A stretch of DNA of 41,505 bases from an uncultured Anaerovibrio sp. (GTDB lineage: Bacteria > Bacillota > Negativicutes > Selenomonadales > Selenomonadaceae), in NCBI GenBank assembly GCA_902786545.1, contig CADACU010000012.1, positions 1 through 41,505 on the forward strand, in the 5' to 3' direction. Below are positions 31,959 through 41,505 of the stretch, piece by piece. The number at the start of each line of letters is the position of its first letter. The first letter of the stretch is position 1. Position numbers and translations under genes: made by a program. The notes under the pieces were generated by a model that searched no databases, was not told the DNA's origin, and worked only from the letters and a program-made list of their open reading frames with translations.

Positions 31959-33230
31959 TTAGGCGGAAACTTCATTCGTTTTGGCATTGCCCTTCCGTTT
32001 TTTGCCGTAACTCAAAATAGGGTCGACATTGTCCTCGACTACTGCCTTGGTTATATGACAGTTAGTAACCCCGCTCTGGGAAGGTACTTCATACATAACA
32101 TCCTTCAAGATACCTTCCATGATAGAACGCAATCCACGGGCACCTGTTTTTCGTTGTAAAGCCTTCTTGGCAATAGCCCGCAGTGCTTCATCATCAAAGG
32201 ACAGCTTTACATCATCCAGACTGAGCAAATACTCAAACTGCTTCACCAATGCATTCTTTGGTTTTGTGAGTATTTCAATCAGAATATCCTCATCCAAGGA
32301 ATCAAGAGTAGCAACCACTGGCAACCGGCCAATAAATTCCGGAATCAGACCGCTTTTCATCAAATCATCCGGCACAATATGCGTCAGTACCTCACCGACA
32401 TCCGCATTGTCACGGGAAGTCACCTTGGCCCCAAAGCCCATATTTTTGTTGCCACGACGCTTGTTTATTATCTTCTCAATGCCAGCAAAAGCACCACCGC
32501 AAATAAAGAGAATGTTGGTCGTATCTATTTGCAGAAGCTCCTGATGCGGATGCTTGCGCCCACCCTGTGGCGGAACGGATGCAACAGTACCCTCCAAAAT
32601 TTTCAAAAGAGCCTGCTGAACCCCTTCACCGGATACATCACGGGTAATGGACACATTCTCGCTCTTGCGGGAAATCTTATCTATTTCATCAATGTAAATA
32701 ATGCCCCGTTCGGCCTTGGAAATATCATACTCCGCATTCTGAATGAGCTTTAAGAGGATATTTTCCACATCCTCGCCTACATAACCAGCTTCAGTAAGTG
32801 TAGTAGCATCTGCCACTGCAAACGGCACTCTTAAAATCTTTGCCAAGGTTTTTGCCAACAGGGTTTTACCGCTTCCGGTAGGGCCGATAAGCAATATATT
32901 TGACTTCTGCAGCTCCACATCCTGCTCTGTAGTCATGGCACAGTTTATCCGCTTGTAATGGTTATATACAGCTACTGACAAGGTCTTCTTGGCTTCTTCC
33001 TGGCCAATAACATAATCGTCCAAAATAGCCTTGATTTCCTTCGGCTTTGGCAAATCACTAAGCTCCTCTGCCGCTGCCAGTGAATTTTCCTCAGTAATTA
33101 TTTCCCGGCAAAGGTCAATGCACTCATCACAGATGTACACACCAGGACCGGCCACCAGTTTCTTTACCTCGTCCTCTTTCTTGCCACAAAACGAGCAGGA
33201 AAGCTTGTCGTCATCAAAATTGAAGCCCAT
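31959..33230 (-). CDS. clpX: ATP-dependent unfoldase ClpX
   Basis: A 423-residue AAA+ unfoldase that delivers substrates to ClpP. The N-terminal zinc-binding domain has the cysteine pairs CSFCGKKE and [10 protein letters not shown]. Walker A is [15 protein letters not shown], Walker [11 protein letters not shown], and the pore loop GYVGEDVE is present. The ClpP-binding IGF-type loop lies in the PEFIGRLP region context and reads as normal ClpX. It follows clpP by 12 bases, the common clpP-clpX order after tig. Confidence 0.97.
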   Translation of the reverse strand: MGFNFDDDKLSCSFCGKKEDEVKKLVAGPGVYICDECIDLCREIITEENSLAAAEELSDLPKPKEIKAILDDYVIGQEEAKKTLSVAVYNHYKRINCAMTTEQDVELQKSNILLIGPTGSGKTLLAKTLAKILRVPFAVADATTLTEAGYVGEDVENILLKLIQNAEYDISKAERGIIYIDEIDKISRKSENVSITRDVSGEGVQQALLKILEGTVASVPPQGGRKHPHQELLQIDTTNILFICGGAFAGIEKIINKRRGNKNMGFGAKVTSRDNADVGEVLTHIVPDDLMKSGLIPEFIGRLPVVATLDSLDEDILIEILTKPKNALVKQFEYLLSLDDVKLSFDDEALRAIAKKALQRKTGARGLRSIMEGILKDVMYEVPSQSGVTNCHITKAVVEDNVDPILSYGKKRKGNAKTNEVSA

Positions 33231-33242
33231 AACCGTGCCTCC

Positions 33243-33851
33243 TTACTGGTCCGCCTCAGCTTTTTCCTCAAGACGAACAATAACCTTATCAATCAAACCA
33301 TATGAAACTGCCTCTTCAGCACTCATAAAATTATCCCGCTCAGTGTCGGTATTTATTTTATCCAATGACTGACCAGTATGCTTGGACAATACATTGTTGA
33401 GCATGTCTCTGGTACGCTGCAGCTCCTGGGCCTGGATCTGAATATCGGTAGACTGCCCCCGGGCACCACCCAATGGCTGATGAATCATAATCCGGGCATT
33501 TGGCAGAGAAAATCTCTTTCCCTTCGCACCAGCGGTAAGCAGCAATGACCCCATGCTGGCAGCCTGCCCCACACAGATAGTAGAAACATCAGGCTTGATA
33601 TACTGCATAGTATCATATATAGCCATACCAGCCGTAACAACACCACCCGGACTGTTAATATACAGATAAATGTCCTTATCAGGGTCTTCAGATTCCAAGA
33701 AAAGCAGCTGGGCCACTACGGAGCTGGCCACAGTATCATTTATCTCACCAGTCAGAATAATGATACGATCCTTCAACAAACGGGAATAAATGTCATAAGA
33801 CCGCTCTCCATTACCTGACTGTTCAACTACATATGGTACAAAATAGCTCAT
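33243..33851 (-). CDS. clpP: ATP-dependent protease proteolytic subunit ClpP
   Basis: A 202-residue serine protease forming the ClpXP chamber. The catalytic Ser is in [11 protein letters not shown], His in [15 protein letters not shown] and Asp in the later [12 protein letters not shown] context. [19 protein letters not shown] is the substrate-binding strand. No unusual residues. It has its own promoter upstream (33929-33957) after the tig terminator. Confidence 0.97.
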   Translation of the reverse strand: MSYFVPYVVEQSGNGERSYDIYSRLLKDRIIILTGEINDTVASSVVAQLLFLESEDPDKDIYLYINSPGGVVTAGMAIYDTMQYIKPDVSTICVGQAASMGSLLLTAGAKGKRFSLPNARIMIHQPLGGARGQSTDIQIQAQELQRTRDMLNNVLSKHTGQSLDKINTDTERDNFMSAEEAVSYGLIDKVIVRLEEKAEADQ

Positions 33852-33928
33852 ATAATCACCTCAAAGTTAATATCATAAGAAAAAGAAAACCATTTTAACA
33901 AAAGTTAATCTCAAATAGCTTTCTCTTT

Positions 33929-33957
33929 ATTATAATATTAAATTTCGAGCAAAACAA
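33929..33957 (-). promoter_or_regulatory. Promoter of clpP-clpX
   Basis: On the minus strand TTGTTT (33952-33957), 17-base spacer, TATAAT (33929-33934). No clear CtsR tandem heptad was seen. Confidence 0.6.
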
Positions 33958-33960
33958 GAA

Positions 33961-33994
33961 AAAGACAACCCGCCGCCCATAAAAAATGGGCGGC
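33961..33994 (-). terminator. Intrinsic terminator of tig
   Basis: GCCGCCCAT / ATGGGCGGC stem (33972-33994) with a T-rich tail (TCTTTTTC) on the minus strand. Confidence 0.85.
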
Positions 33995-34017
33995 AGAAAT
34001 CTTCTTCACTTGATATA

Positions 34018-35304
34018 TTATGCAATGCTGTCAATTACAAAGTTGGCAGTCTTTCTTCTATGTACGGAAGCTACCAAATCACCAAGACGACCCTGTTCGC
34101 TGATAATCTTCTTTACCTGCTTAGGGGTTGCATTGTAAGCTGCAGCCATGGAAGCAACCTCTGCATCCAAATCCTCAGCCTCAACCTTGATGCCCTCAGC
34201 CTTGGCAATTGCATCCAATACCAAATCAACCTTAACATTGGTAGCAGCTGCATCACGATAGTTTTCCCGCAACTTGGCAATATCAGTACCAGCATAAGCC
34301 ATATACTGCTCCAGCTTCAAGCCCTGCTGCTCAACCCGGAGAGCCAGTTCCTGAATCATTGCATTGATGCGGTTCTCTACCATAACCTCAGGAACATCAA
34401 CCTTGGCATTGTCAGCAGCCATGCTGATTGCCTTCTCGCGCTTTTCAGTCTCTGCCTTGGTCTCAGCACTCTTCTCAAGATTGGACTTAATGTCAGCCTT
34501 CAGCTCATCCAAGGTCTGGAAGGTACTTGCCTTCTTTGCAAAATCATCATTCAGCTCAGGCAGAACCTTTCTCTTGATGCTCTTTACAGTGCACTTGAAT
34601 ACAGCTGGCTTACCCTTTAACTCTTCAGAATGATACTCCTCAGGGAAGGTTACATTTACATCCTTCTCTTCCCCAACCTTGGCACCAATCAGCTGATCCT
34701 CAAAGCCTGGAATGAACGCATTGGAACCAATCTGAAGCGGATAATCCTTGCCTTCGCCACCGGCAAATGGCTTATCATCTACAAAGCCCTTGAAATCCAA
34801 GGTGATGAAATCGTCCTTTTCAACAGCAGATCCTTCTTCAGCATCAACCATATCTGCCTGGCGATCCAACATGCGAACCAGCTGCTGCTGAACTGCATCA
34901 TCATCAACTGTGTCCTTCTCTACTTCAACCTTCAAGCCCTTATACTCGCCCAATTCAACTTCAGGCTTCTTGGTAGCAACTGCCTTGAAAACAACATCCT
35001 TGCCCAACTCAAGGGTTACTACATCAATCTCAGGACGGGTAACAATCTCAATATCTTCTTTTTCTAAAGCCTCAGTGAGGGTTTTCTGGCCCAAACGCTC
35101 GAATGCATCGCTGAGGATATTCTCCTTGCCAACATGGCGCTCAACAACAAGCTTTGGTGCCTTGCCTTTACGGAAACCTGGGATATTGATACGACCAGCA
35201 ATACTCTTGCATGCTGCATCGTATGCCTTATCCAGCTCAGCAGCTGGTGCAGTAATCTCTAATTCAACCTGCTGGTTTTCCAACGCCTTTACATTAACTT
35301 CCAT
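34018..35304 (-). CDS. tig: Trigger factor
   Basis: A 428-residue ribosome-bound chaperone and peptidyl-prolyl isomerase. The ribosome-binding signature GRINIPGFRKGKAPKLVVER is near residue 35-55. The FKBP-type PPIase domain (ITLDFKGFVDDKPFAGGEGKDYPLQIGSNAF and FPEEYHSEELKGKPAVF) and the helical C-terminal domain follow. Normal length. RBS AGGAGG precedes the ATG. It lies upstream of clpP-clpX, a conserved protein-quality-control cluster. Confidence 0.96.
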   Translation of the reverse strand: MEVNVKALENQQVELEITAPAAELDKAYDAACKSIAGRINIPGFRKGKAPKLVVERHVGKENILSDAFERLGQKTLTEALEKEDIEIVTRPEIDVVTLELGKDVVFKAVATKKPEVELGEYKGLKVEVEKDTVDDDAVQQQLVRMLDRQADMVDAEEGSAVEKDDFITLDFKGFVDDKPFAGGEGKDYPLQIGSNAFIPGFEDQLIGAKVGEEKDVNVTFPEEYHSEELKGKPAVFKCTVKSIKRKVLPELNDDFAKKASTFQTLDELKADIKSNLEKSAETKAETEKREKAISMAADNAKVDVPEVMVENRINAMIQELALRVEQQGLKLEQYMAYAGTDIAKLRENYRDAAATNVKVDLVLDAIAKAEGIKVEAEDLDAEVASMAAAYNATPKQVKKIISEQGRLGDLVASVHRRKTANFVIDSIA

Positions 35305-35380
35305 TGTGTCAAAAGACCTCCTAATATACTCTTTATTGGGCTGTGCCCATTTATGACCTCATTATGCCCACATAGTAAAC

Positions 35381-35409
35381 ATAATAGCATAAGTACGGAT
35401 TGAATACAA
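35381..35409 (-). promoter_or_regulatory. Promoter of tig
   Basis: On the minus strand TTGTAT (35404-35409), 17-base spacer, TATTAT (35381-35386), about 75 bases before the tig start. Confidence 0.55.
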
Positions 35410-35435
35410 GCATAAAAGAATTGTCAGTAATCTTT

Positions 35436-37505
35436 TTATGTGTCCGTTATATTTAAAAAATGCTCCTTATATTGCAGCTCCAACACCGGCAAAACATAGT
35501 CCAGATCCACTTTATTTTCCATGGTTTCCAGCGCCGCCCGGCGGGCCTTTAGCAGAATATCTATATCCTGTAGTACATCAGCGATTTTTAAATCCGGCAG
35601 ACCATGCTGCATGGAACCAAAGAACTGGCCCGGACCCCGTAGCTTCAGATCCTCCTCGGCCAATTCAAAGCCATCAGAAGTAGTCTCCATTATATTCATA
35701 CGCTCTTTGGCTACTTCTCCCCGGTTATCAGCCACCAGCACACAGTAGGAGCTGTATTCGCCCCGGCCAATCCTCCCCCGGAGCTGATGAAGCTGGGCCA
35801 AGCCAAATTGCTGGGCATTTTCAATCACCATCATACTGGCATTTGGAACATTTACCCCCACCTCAATCACGGTGGTTGCCACCAAAAGCTTTATTTTTCC
35901 CTCATAAAACTCCTGCATTATGGCTTCCTTGTCTTTCTGCTTCAGCTTGCCATGTACCAGGCCACAGCTTATATCCCTAAATATTCCATGGGTCAGTTCA
36001 TCATACACCGCCTCAGCTGACAGCAAATGACTTTCCTCATTGTCAGCAATCAGAGGACACACCACATAGGCTTGCCGACCTTTGAGGATTTCTTCCCGCA
36101 TAAATTTATAAATAAGCTCCCGGCGATCCGGGGTACGCACAAAGGTACGAATACTTTTCCGCCCTGGGGGCAATTCCTTTATCAGAGATACATCCAAATC
36201 ACCGTACACCGTCAAAGTCATGGTCCGCGGGATAGGTGTTGCGGTCATTACAAGCACATCAGGCATATAGGCAGCCTTCTTTTCCAATTCAGCCCGCTGG
36301 CTGATGCCAAAACGGTGCTGTTCATCCGTTACCACCAACCCAAGTCTGGCAAAATTCACCTTATCCTGTATTAGGGCATGCGTACCTATTACAATATCTA
36401 TCTCATGATTCACAAGCGCCTCATAAAGCTTTTCCCGTTTGCTTTTAGTGAGCTTGCCAGATAAAAGAGCCACCTTTATTCCCAGTGGCTCCAATAACTC
36501 CATAAATCCTTCATAATGCTGTCTGGCCAATATTTCCGTTGGAGCCATCAAGGCCCCTTGAAAACCATTCTCCACCGTCTTAACCAACGCCAGCATGGCA
36601 ATAACGGTCTTGCCGGAGCCTACATCCCCCTGCACCAGTCGACGCATAGGCACCAGCCGTTCCATATCATTACAGATGTCATTCCACACCTTCCGCTGAT
36701 CATTGGTAAGCTCAAATGGCAATGCAGCCAGCAATTGATTGACAAGATGACTGTTCAAACCATGCTTTATCCCCTGTTTTTTCTCCTGGGTATGTTTTTT
36801 TAGTACCATCAGGCCACACTGAATAAGATATAATTCCTCAAAGGCCAGTCGGTCCCGGGCCAGCTGAACCTTGGCAAAGCTGTCCGGAAAATGAATGCTG
36901 CGAAACGCTTCATCCCTCGATAAAAGATTGTATCGACGGAAAATATTTTCCGGAATAACCTCCGGAATACACTCAATACTGTCCAGCAGCTGACTTACTG
37001 TTTTTCGGAAAAATTTTTGATTTAGGGATTCCGCAGCCGGATAAACAGGCAAAATACCTAAATTATCCGTCATTTCCTCATCAAAATCCATAACCTCAAA
37101 GGAAGAAAGCTGGCTCATAGCATATTGCCCCTGCCCGCCAAAAGCATATTCCACCTTACCGGCGGCAAACAGCTTTTTTCCTGGTTTCAGCTTGGCCTTT
37201 AAAAATTTCTGGTTAAACCAGGTGACCTGCAAAAATCCGGTACCATCTGTAACCAGGGCAGTCAATATGGTCATATTACGCCGCCCGGCCCGCTTCTCAT
37301 TAAGGGAAGTGATAACTCCGGAAACCACTGCTTTTTCTCCCGGCACCAAATCACTCATTGGTGTAATACAGCTCTGGTCCTCATACCCTCTTGGAAAGTG
37401 AGTGAGCAAATCAAAAATTTTGGTAATACCCAGTTTGTGCAGGAGCTGGGCCTTCTTCGGGCCTATCCCTTTTAAATATTGAATATCCTGTGCCAACTCC
37501 ATCAT
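35436..37505 (-). CDS. recG: ATP-dependent DNA helicase RecG
   Basis: A 689-residue branch-migrating helicase that remodels stalled replication forks. The N-terminal wedge/OB domain ([20 protein letters not shown]) is followed by Walker [22 protein letters not shown], motif [12 protein letters not shown], motif [11 protein letters not shown] and the motif VI region [16 protein letters not shown] place the start at ATG 37505, with GAGGT just upstream; the in-frame GTG at 37541 overlaps the preceding gene and would add 12 residues. The gene follows the EIIA-like gene closely. Confidence 0.95.
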   Translation of the reverse strand: MMELAQDIQYLKGIGPKKAQLLHKLGITKIFDLLTHFPRGYEDQSCITPMSDLVPGEKAVVSGVITSLNEKRAGRRNMTILTALVTDGTGFLQVTWFNQKFLKAKLKPGKKLFAAGKVEYAFGGQGQYAMSQLSSFEVMDFDEEMTDNLGILPVYPAAESLNQKFFRKTVSQLLDSIECIPEVIPENIFRRYNLLSRDEAFRSIHFPDSFAKVQLARDRLAFEELYLIQCGLMVLKKHTQEKKQGIKHGLNSHLVNQLLAALPFELTNDQRKVWNDICNDMERLVPMRRLVQGDVGSGKTVIAMLALVKTVENGFQGALMAPTEILARQHYEGFMELLEPLGIKVALLSGKLTKSKREKLYEALVNHEIDIVIGTHALIQDKVNFARLGLVVTDEQHRFGISQRAELEKKAAYMPDVLVMTATPIPRTMTLTVYGDLDVSLIKELPPGRKSIRTFVRTPDRRELIYKFMREEILKGRQAYVVCPLIADNEESHLLSAEAVYDELTHGIFRDISCGLVHGKLKQKDKEAIMQEFYEGKIKLLVATTVIEVGVNVPNASMMVIENAQQFGLAQLHQLRGRIGRGEYSSYCVLVADNRGEVAKERMNIMETTSDGFELAEEDLKLRGPGQFFGSMQHGLPDLKIADVLQDIDILLKARRAALETMENKVDLDYVLPVLELQYKEHFLNITDT

Positions 37506-37530
37506 ATCAACCTCAGATTGGGCAACAATA

Positions 37531-38238
37531 TTATTTACCACCGTTCAGATACATTCCCAAAAGAACAAATATGGTTACCAAGACACCGACTGTTACGACA
37601 AACATAACACCGAGCTTTATCAGATTTTTAGGATCCTTGAAATAGTCCGCCCCATAGCTGTCAAACAGGTCCAGCAAAGAATTGGAGGCGTCTTCCTCTT
37701 TAACTTCTGGTTTTTCCTCGTGCTCCTGCGGTTGTTCTTCCGGCTCCTGCTCATCCTGGGCAACGATTTCCACAACCTTAAATATCTCTCCGGCACCGGC
37801 CAGCACCTGACCAACATTTGGTATTATTTCCGTATTATCCTCTTTCTCATTTATCAAGACAACCGGCGTAATTGTGTTTATCTCTTTTTCTTTAAAGGCA
37901 TCCAGATTGTACTCTGCCACCAAATCCCCGGCCTGAACCCGTTGTCCTTCCTTGACATGAACCACCGTGGTTTCCCGGGTAATATCATGGGCTTCCAACC
38001 CCACATGGACCAATATATTCAGCCCTGACTCCGTTTGGAACCCAATGGCATGCTTTGCTTCAGCTACCGCTGCTACATACCCGCTCACCGGACTGTACAG
38101 CTGTCCTTCAGCAGGAATGATAGCCACGCCATCCCCCATTGTTTTGTCGGAAAAGGTTCTGTCAGGCACCTCCGCCAGCGACACAACCTGACCAGACATA
38201 GGTGCATATATTGGAAACTCTCTTGATTTACCAGCCAT
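37531..38238 (-). CDS. EIIA-Glc-like protein with C-terminal membrane anchor
   Basis: A protein of about 235 residues. The first 155 form a glucose-type PTS EIIA domain: [40 protein letters not shown], the first active-site His in AKHAIGFQ and the phosphoryl-accepting His in ILVHVGLE. A Glu/Pro-rich linker ([19 protein letters not shown]) and a single transmembrane segment near the C-terminus ([20 protein letters not shown]) follow. Free EIIA-Glc is soluble and EIIA fused to PTS permeases is joined to EIIB/EIIC, so this membrane-tethered single domain is unusual. A regulatory role is possible. ATG 38238 has AAGGG nine bases upstream; ATG 38247 overlaps that RBS. Confidence 0.8.
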   Translation of the reverse strand: MAGKSREFPIYAPMSGQVVSLAEVPDRTFSDKTMGDGVAIIPAEGQLYSPVSGYVAAVAEAKHAIGFQTESGLNILVHVGLEAHDITRETTVVHVKEGQRVQAGDLVAEYNLDAFKEKEINTITPVVLINEKEDNTEIIPNVGQVLAGAGEIFKVVEIVAQDEQEPEEQPQEHEEKPEVKEEDASNSLLDLFDSYGADYFKDPKNLIKLGVMFVVTVGVLVTIFVLLGMYLNGGK

Positions 38239-38253
38239 TTCACTCATCCCTTT

Positions 38254-38994
38254 TTATCTTATTTTGCCCACATGAGCAGCATAGACCACGAATTCTTCCT
38301 CACCATCAAGGCCCAATTCCCGATTTAATTCTTCATCGTTAAAATGCCCGATGGCACAACAGCCCACATCTATAGTGTAGCTTGCCAAATATAAATTCTG
38401 ACAAACATGACCTGCGTCAATAAACAAATACTGCAGGGCCCTTCCCCCAAAAAAGTAATCCATCCGGTCAAGAACAGCCGCCCAAATGAATGTTACGGCA
38501 CATTCATCGAACATATTGATTTTGTTAAAGCCCTTGCGCAAGCGTTCTTTGACACCAGCACTGGTGTCAATCGGCAACAGAGCGTGCTCTATGGCCAAAA
38601 AACGATATAATCCGCTGCTAAGGCCCTCCACCTTATCAATGTATAAATATGTTTCAAAGGCATTTCGTGCTCCGGCTGATGGCACCGTACGCTTGGTCAC
38701 CCCCGATGGAAGAACCATCTTTACCCCTTGGGTACACCAAAGAAGATAAGACAACTCCTTCAATGTCAGCTTTTGGTCGCTGTACAGACGGATAGTCGAC
38801 CGCAGTTCCATCAATTCCAGAAAGCTTACTTCCTTATCCTCCAAAAAATCCGGCTCCGGCAACGCAATCAGCTTGCTGTCCTCCGGATAGGATTTTTGCG
38901 GCAATGGAGCCGGTTCATCCGTAGTACGGCGGGTATTCATATTATTTCGTACCAGGGCAGCTTCCCTCAACGATTTAAAAATATCCTTGTACAT
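38254..38994 (-). CDS. SagB/ThcOx-family nitroreductase-like oxidoreductase
   Basis: A FMN-dependent oxidoreductase of the SagB-type dehydrogenase group, about 246 residues. Typical blocks are SFLELMELRSTIRLYSDQKL (flavin-binding Arg), LSYLLWCTQGVK, TKRTVPSAGARNAFETYLYI, GLYRFLAIEHAL, and the C-terminal LFIDAGHVCQNLYLASYTID with GCCAIGHFNDEELNREL. Family members act in azole formation in peptide natural products or in unknown oxidations; no cyclodehydratase or precursor peptide is nearby, so a stand-alone role is likely. The start is uncertain: ATG 38994 follows directly after a terminator hairpin, while ATG 39015 lies inside it. Confidence 0.82.
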   Translation of the reverse strand: MYKDIFKSLREAALVRNNMNTRRTTDEPAPLPQKSYPEDSKLIALPEPDFLEDKEVSFLELMELRSTIRLYSDQKLTLKELSYLLWCTQGVKMVLPSGVTKRTVPSAGARNAFETYLYIDKVEGLSSGLYRFLAIEHALLPIDTSAGVKERLRKGFNKINMFDECAVTFIWAAVLDRMDYFFGGRALQYLFIDAGHVCQNLYLASYTIDVGCCAIGHFNDEELNRELGLDGEEEFVVYAAHVGKIR

Positions 38995-39053
38995 AAAAAA
39001 TGCCCAGCCTTTCATAATATCTTTCAATTCTTTATTATACCAAAGGCCAGGCA
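38995..39053 (-). terminator. Long intrinsic terminator after hisIE
   Basis: On the minus strand TGCCTGGCCTTT and AAAGGCTGGGCA with further pairing of TATAATA / TATTATG make a roughly 19-bp imperfect stem, followed by TTTTTT. The T-run touches the SagB-like start, and a TATAAT inside the stem could act as its -10. Confidence 0.7.
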
Positions 39054-39095
39054 ATTTGAGTATAAAATTGTATCAATATTCAGTAATAATTTGCA

Positions 39096-39797
39096 TCAAT
39101 CCACCGGACGAATTCCTGTTTTTCCGGTGAAGTGATGATAATTGCCTCCATTGTGGCGATTTATAAGCTCACAGAACACTTCCTCCGGCTTGATATTATG
39201 GTATGCCAACAGCACCAGACAGTGATACCAAAGGTCCCCCATCTCATAAATGATTTCATTCCTGTCATCATTCTTGGAGGCAATAACGGTTTCCACCGCT
39301 TCCTCGCCCACCTTTTTAAGAATCTTATCCTGACCCTTTTCAAAGAGATAGTTGGTATAGGAGCCTTCCTTTGGATTGAGCTGACGATCCTTTATCACAT
39401 CATACAGCTCGTTTAAAATGTTGGCCAGTTGATTGTCCTTTGGCTGATCCACCACGGCCAACGCCTTATCGTTTTCCATCAGGCGACGGCCACTAAAGCA
39501 GGAATATGTCCCGGTGTGACAGGCTCCACTACCCCGTTGATGAACAATCACCAACAGCGTATCACCGTCACAATCATAGAATAAATCCTTGACCTCCTGG
39601 ATGTTGCCTGAGGTGGCTCCTTTATTCCACAAGGATTTCCGGCTACGGCTCCAGAACCAGGTGGTCCGGGTTTCGATGGTCTTCTGCAGCGACTCGGCGT
39701 TCATATAAGCCATCATCAGCACTTGGCCATTTTCCTCCTGAACAATGGCTGGTACAAGACCATTTTCATCAAATTTAATCTTTGAAACATCAAACAT
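39096..39797 (-). CDS. hisIE: Bifunctional phosphoribosyl-AMP cyclohydrolase / phosphoribosyl-ATP pyrophosphohydrolase
   Basis: A 233-residue fusion catalysing the second and third steps of histidine synthesis. The HisI half has [36 protein letters not shown], the metal-binding [15 protein letters not shown] and [11 protein letters not shown]. The HisE half (from about residue 125) has [32 protein letters not shown] and [12 protein letters not shown]-terminal residues [21 protein letters not shown] extend past HisE. RBS GAGGTG precedes the ATG. A 107-bp gap with an intergenic repeat separates it from hisF. Confidence 0.95.
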   Translation of the reverse strand: MFDVSKIKFDENGLVPAIVQEENGQVLMMAYMNAESLQKTIETRTTWFWSRSRKSLWNKGATSGNIQEVKDLFYDCDGDTLLVIVHQRGSGACHTGTYSCFSGRRLMENDKALAVVDQPKDNQLANILNELYDVIKDRQLNPKEGSYTNYLFEKGQDKILKKVGEEAVETVIASKNDDRNEIIYEMGDLWYHCLVLLAYHNIKPEEVFCELINRHNGGNYHHFTGKTGIRPVD

Positions 39798-39819
39798 AGC
39801 ATATCACCTCATCTATAGA

Positions 39820-39870
39820 CCTCACCCGTCAGCCCGATAGGCTGACACCCTTCCAAATACGGAAGGGAAT
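39820..39870. repeat. Dispersed palindromic intergenic repeat, copy 3
   Basis: CCGTCAG..CTGAC hairpin followed by CCCTTCC / GGAAGGG, matching the layout at 6305-6362. It lies between hisF and hisIE, inside an operon. Confidence 0.65.
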
Positions 39871-39898
39871 ATTCCTAATTCCTAATTCCTAATTCCTA
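39871..39898. repeat. 7-bp tandem repeat (ATTCCTA x4)
   Basis: Four perfect copies of ATTCCTA directly after the palindromic repeat. The same string (ATTCCTAATT) accompanies the related repeat near 9076. Confidence 0.9.
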
Positions 39899-39903
39899 TT
39901 TTT

Positions 39904-40662
39904 TTAAAGTCTCATTTCTATCCCTCGGGATTTTAAGTACTCTTTTACCTGGCGTATGGTAAACTGCCCGTAATGAAATACGGAAGCGGCCAATACAGCA
40001 TCCGCCTTCCCTTCAGTCAAAACATCATAAAAATGCTCCAGTTTCCCTGCTCCCCCCGAGGCAATAACCGGCACATTTACCGCTTCAGATACGGCTCTGG
40101 TCAATGGAATGTCATAGCCGTCTTTGGTGCCATCAGCATCCATACTGGTCAGAAGTATTTCCCCGGCCCCCAGGCTGGTTCCCCTCCTTACCCAGTCGAT
40201 AACATCAATTCCCGTAGGAGTGCGTCCACCATTTACATATACTTCCCACTGGTTCTCCCCAGTCTTACGGGCATCTACAGCCAGCACCACGCACTGACTG
40301 CCAAATATTTCCGCTCCCTGACGGATAATATCCGGATTTTTTACTGCCGCCGTATTGACGGAGGTCTTATCAGCCCCAGCTTTCAGCATTTTCCGCATAT
40401 CCTCCGGTGTGCGGATACCACCACCGATAGTAAATGGAATAAACACCTTGGAAGCGCAATCCCGGGCCACCTGCACTATGGTATCCCGCTGCTCATTGGA
40501 AGCGGTAATATCCAAAAAAACCAGCTCGTCACAGCGTTCTTCATCATATTTTTGGGCCAATTCCACCGGATCACCGGCATCTCTAAGCCCCACAAAGTTG
40601 GTTCCCTTGACTACCCGGCCATTTTTTACATCCAGACAGGGAATAATCCGCTTGGTATACAT
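39904..40662 (-). CDS. hisF: Imidazole glycerol phosphate synthase cyclase subunit HisF
   Basis: A 252-residue TIM-barrel protein that joins with HisH to form imidazole glycerol phosphate and AICAR. Motifs: [19 protein letters not shown] (catalytic Asp), [32 protein letters not shown], the second catalytic Asp in [15 protein letters not shown], and PVIASGGAG. Six bases separate it from the hisA stop, so the genes are co-translated. Length and all catalytic residues are normal. Confidence 0.97.
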   Translation of the reverse strand: MYTKRIIPCLDVKNGRVVKGTNFVGLRDAGDPVELAQKYDEERCDELVFLDITASNEQRDTIVQVARDCASKVFIPFTIGGGIRTPEDMRKMLKAGADKTSVNTAAVKNPDIIRQGAEIFGSQCVVLAVDARKTGENQWEVYVNGGRTPTGIDVIDWVRRGTSLGAGEILLTSMDADGTKDGYDIPLTRAVSEAVNVPVIASGGAGKLEHFYDVLTEGKADAVLAASVFHYGQFTIRQVKEYLKSRGIEMRL

Positions 40663-40668
40663 ATTATA

Positions 40669-41394
40669 TCACTCCCCAGCTGCAACACGAATAGCTTCTG
40701 CCAAATTCAGGGTACCGGTGTAAATGGACTTGCCTACAATAACCCCTTCAATACCAGACTTTTCGTAAGGAAGCAGGGCCTTGATATCATCAATGGATTT
40801 CACCCCGCCGGAAGCCACCACCTTAACACCGCTATGACGGGCCAACTGGGCTGTAGCGTCCACATTGACCCCCTCCAAGGTGCCATCCCGGGAAATATCC
40901 GTATAAATAATGGTCTCTACTCCCACCTGAGCCATTTGCTTAGCCAAAATGCCCACTTCTACATTACCGGACACTTCCCAGCCTTCCACGGCCACTATAC
41001 CGTCTTTGGCATCAATGCCTACAACTATACGGTCACCGTACTTGGCACAGGCTCTCTGAACCAACGCTGGATTTTTGGCTGCTACTGAACCCAAAATAAC
41101 CCGCTGAACGCCTGACGACAAAACTTCATCAATATTGTCCATTGTGCGAATGCCGCCACCCAGCTCCACAGGAATATTAACCCGGTCAATAATTCTCTTT
41201 ACCACATCCAAATTCATGGATTTGCCAGCTCTGGCGCCATCCAAATCTACCAGATGAAGGTACTGTCCTCCCAGAGATTCCCACTTGGCGGCCATTTCCT
41301 CCGGCTCACCAAATACCGTTTCCCGGGCAAAATCTCCCTTATACAACCGGACAGCCTTCCCACCCCGAATATCTATAGCAGGAAAAATTATCAT
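40669..41394 (-). CDS. hisA: Phosphoribosylformimino-5-aminoimidazole carboxamide ribotide isomerase HisA
   Basis: A 241-residue TIM-barrel isomerase of histidine synthesis. IFPAIDIRGGKAVRLYKGDF carries the first catalytic Asp, YLHLVDLDGA and VELGGGIRT follow, and IYTDISRDGTLEGVN carries the second catalytic Asp; VVASGGV ends the phosphate site. Its ATG follows the hisH stop codon directly (TAG-ATG). Normal length. Confidence 0.97.
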   Translation of the reverse strand: MIIFPAIDIRGGKAVRLYKGDFARETVFGEPEEMAAKWESLGGQYLHLVDLDGARAGKSMNLDVVKRIIDRVNIPVELGGGIRTMDNIDEVLSSGVQRVILGSVAAKNPALVQRACAKYGDRIVVGIDAKDGIVAVEGWEVSGNVEVGILAKQMAQVGVETIIYTDISRDGTLEGVNVDATAQLARHSGVKVVASGGVKSIDDIKALLPYEKSGIEGVIVGKSIYTGTLNLAEAIRVAAGE

Positions 41395-41505
41395 CTACTC
41401 ACACTTCCAGTCTACAAAATTTTTTATCAGCTGCAAACCTACATCACCGGACTTTTCCGGGTGAAACTGGGTTGCCATCACATTATCTCTGGCCACAGCC
41501 GCCGT
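41395..41505 (-). CDS. hisH: Imidazole glycerol phosphate synthase glutaminase subunit HisH, 3' end (partial)
   Basis: Only the last 36 codons are inside the window. The translated end [20 protein letters not shown], then KNFVDWKCE, contains the catalytic His and Glu of the class-I glutaminase triad (FHPEKSG) that is diagnostic of HisH. The gene order hisH-hisA-hisF-hisIE agrees. Confidence 0.93.
   Translation of the reverse strand, partial: TAAVARDNVMATQFHPEKSGDVGLQLIKNFVDWKCE

Noticed and set aside
38988-39000. A TGTACAT next to a terminator T-run, resembling the island operators
   Set aside because: Only a single half-site, within the first codons of the SagB-like gene, and without the conserved AT-rich follow-on.
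39973-41088. A 371-codon frame on the plus strand across hisF and hisA
   Set aside because: Antisense to two well-supported genes and no recognisable protein pattern.

Overview
Organism. The window is a low-to-medium GC, Firmicutes-like chromosome segment with strong GGAGG ribosome-binding sites and occasional GTG/TTG starts. A free-standing carboxyltransferase subunit (no biotin domain), an alternative-heme ahbA/ahbB pair, a glycine-riboswitch symporter gene and a his-operon end all fit an anaerobic Negativicute (Selenomonas/Anaerovibrio-like). That placement is an inference from gene content; no rRNA is present.

Layout. 1-2.9 kb: the 5' end of a solute-binding sensor protein, a DUF896 protein, a carboxyltransferase gene with a near-consensus promoter, and comFB. 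3.0-8.5 kb (minus strand): a NitT/TauT-type ABC importer, two membrane-anchored proteins of unknown role, and mnmA. 8.56-8.95 kb: a 166-bp tandem repeat built of alternating hairpin units. 9.27-10.5 kb: tmcAL. 10.5-12.2 kb: an AGCS symporter behind a glycine riboswitch. 25.4-41.5 kb is mostly housekeeping on the minus strand: a GGDEF protein, aminotransferase-ahbB-ahbA-engB-lon, clpX-clpP, tig, recG, a membrane-anchored EIIA-Glc-like protein, a SagB-type oxidoreductase and hisH(partial)-hisA-hisF-hisIE.

The unusual part is an AT-rich island at about 12.39-25.26 kb, all on the minus strand, inserted between the GGDEF gene and the symporter. It is flanked by about 210-bp diverged direct repeats of the 3' end of the GGDEF gene. 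It carries cut-down or altered relatives of core replication and division proteins: three FtsZ-superfamily proteins (a duplicated pair without the C-terminal tail, and a very divergent third without the tubulin glycine motif), a DnaA AAA+ core without the DNA-binding domain, a 53-residue segment resembling an internal stretch of PolC, and a UvrD/PcrA N-terminal half whose ATPase motifs are erased. With them are a CbbX-like AAA+ protein, two proteins with PD-(D/E)XK-like motifs, an array of about 75-residue paralogous proteins (one broken), an HD-domain protein and a hypothetical protein.

The island is organised as four transcription units. Each starts with the same module: an intrinsic terminator whose T-tract runs into a 20-bp operator-like site with two TGTACA cores 12 bp apart, followed by a conserved AT-rich promoter-like stretch. 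Several segments are duplicated within the island (CbbX 3' end + FtsZ-like; promoter + 3' end of a nuclease-like gene). No integrase, transposase or phage structural gene is visible. I read it as one co-regulated system whose parts could act on, or imitate, the host replication/division machinery. No function is proven by the sequence.
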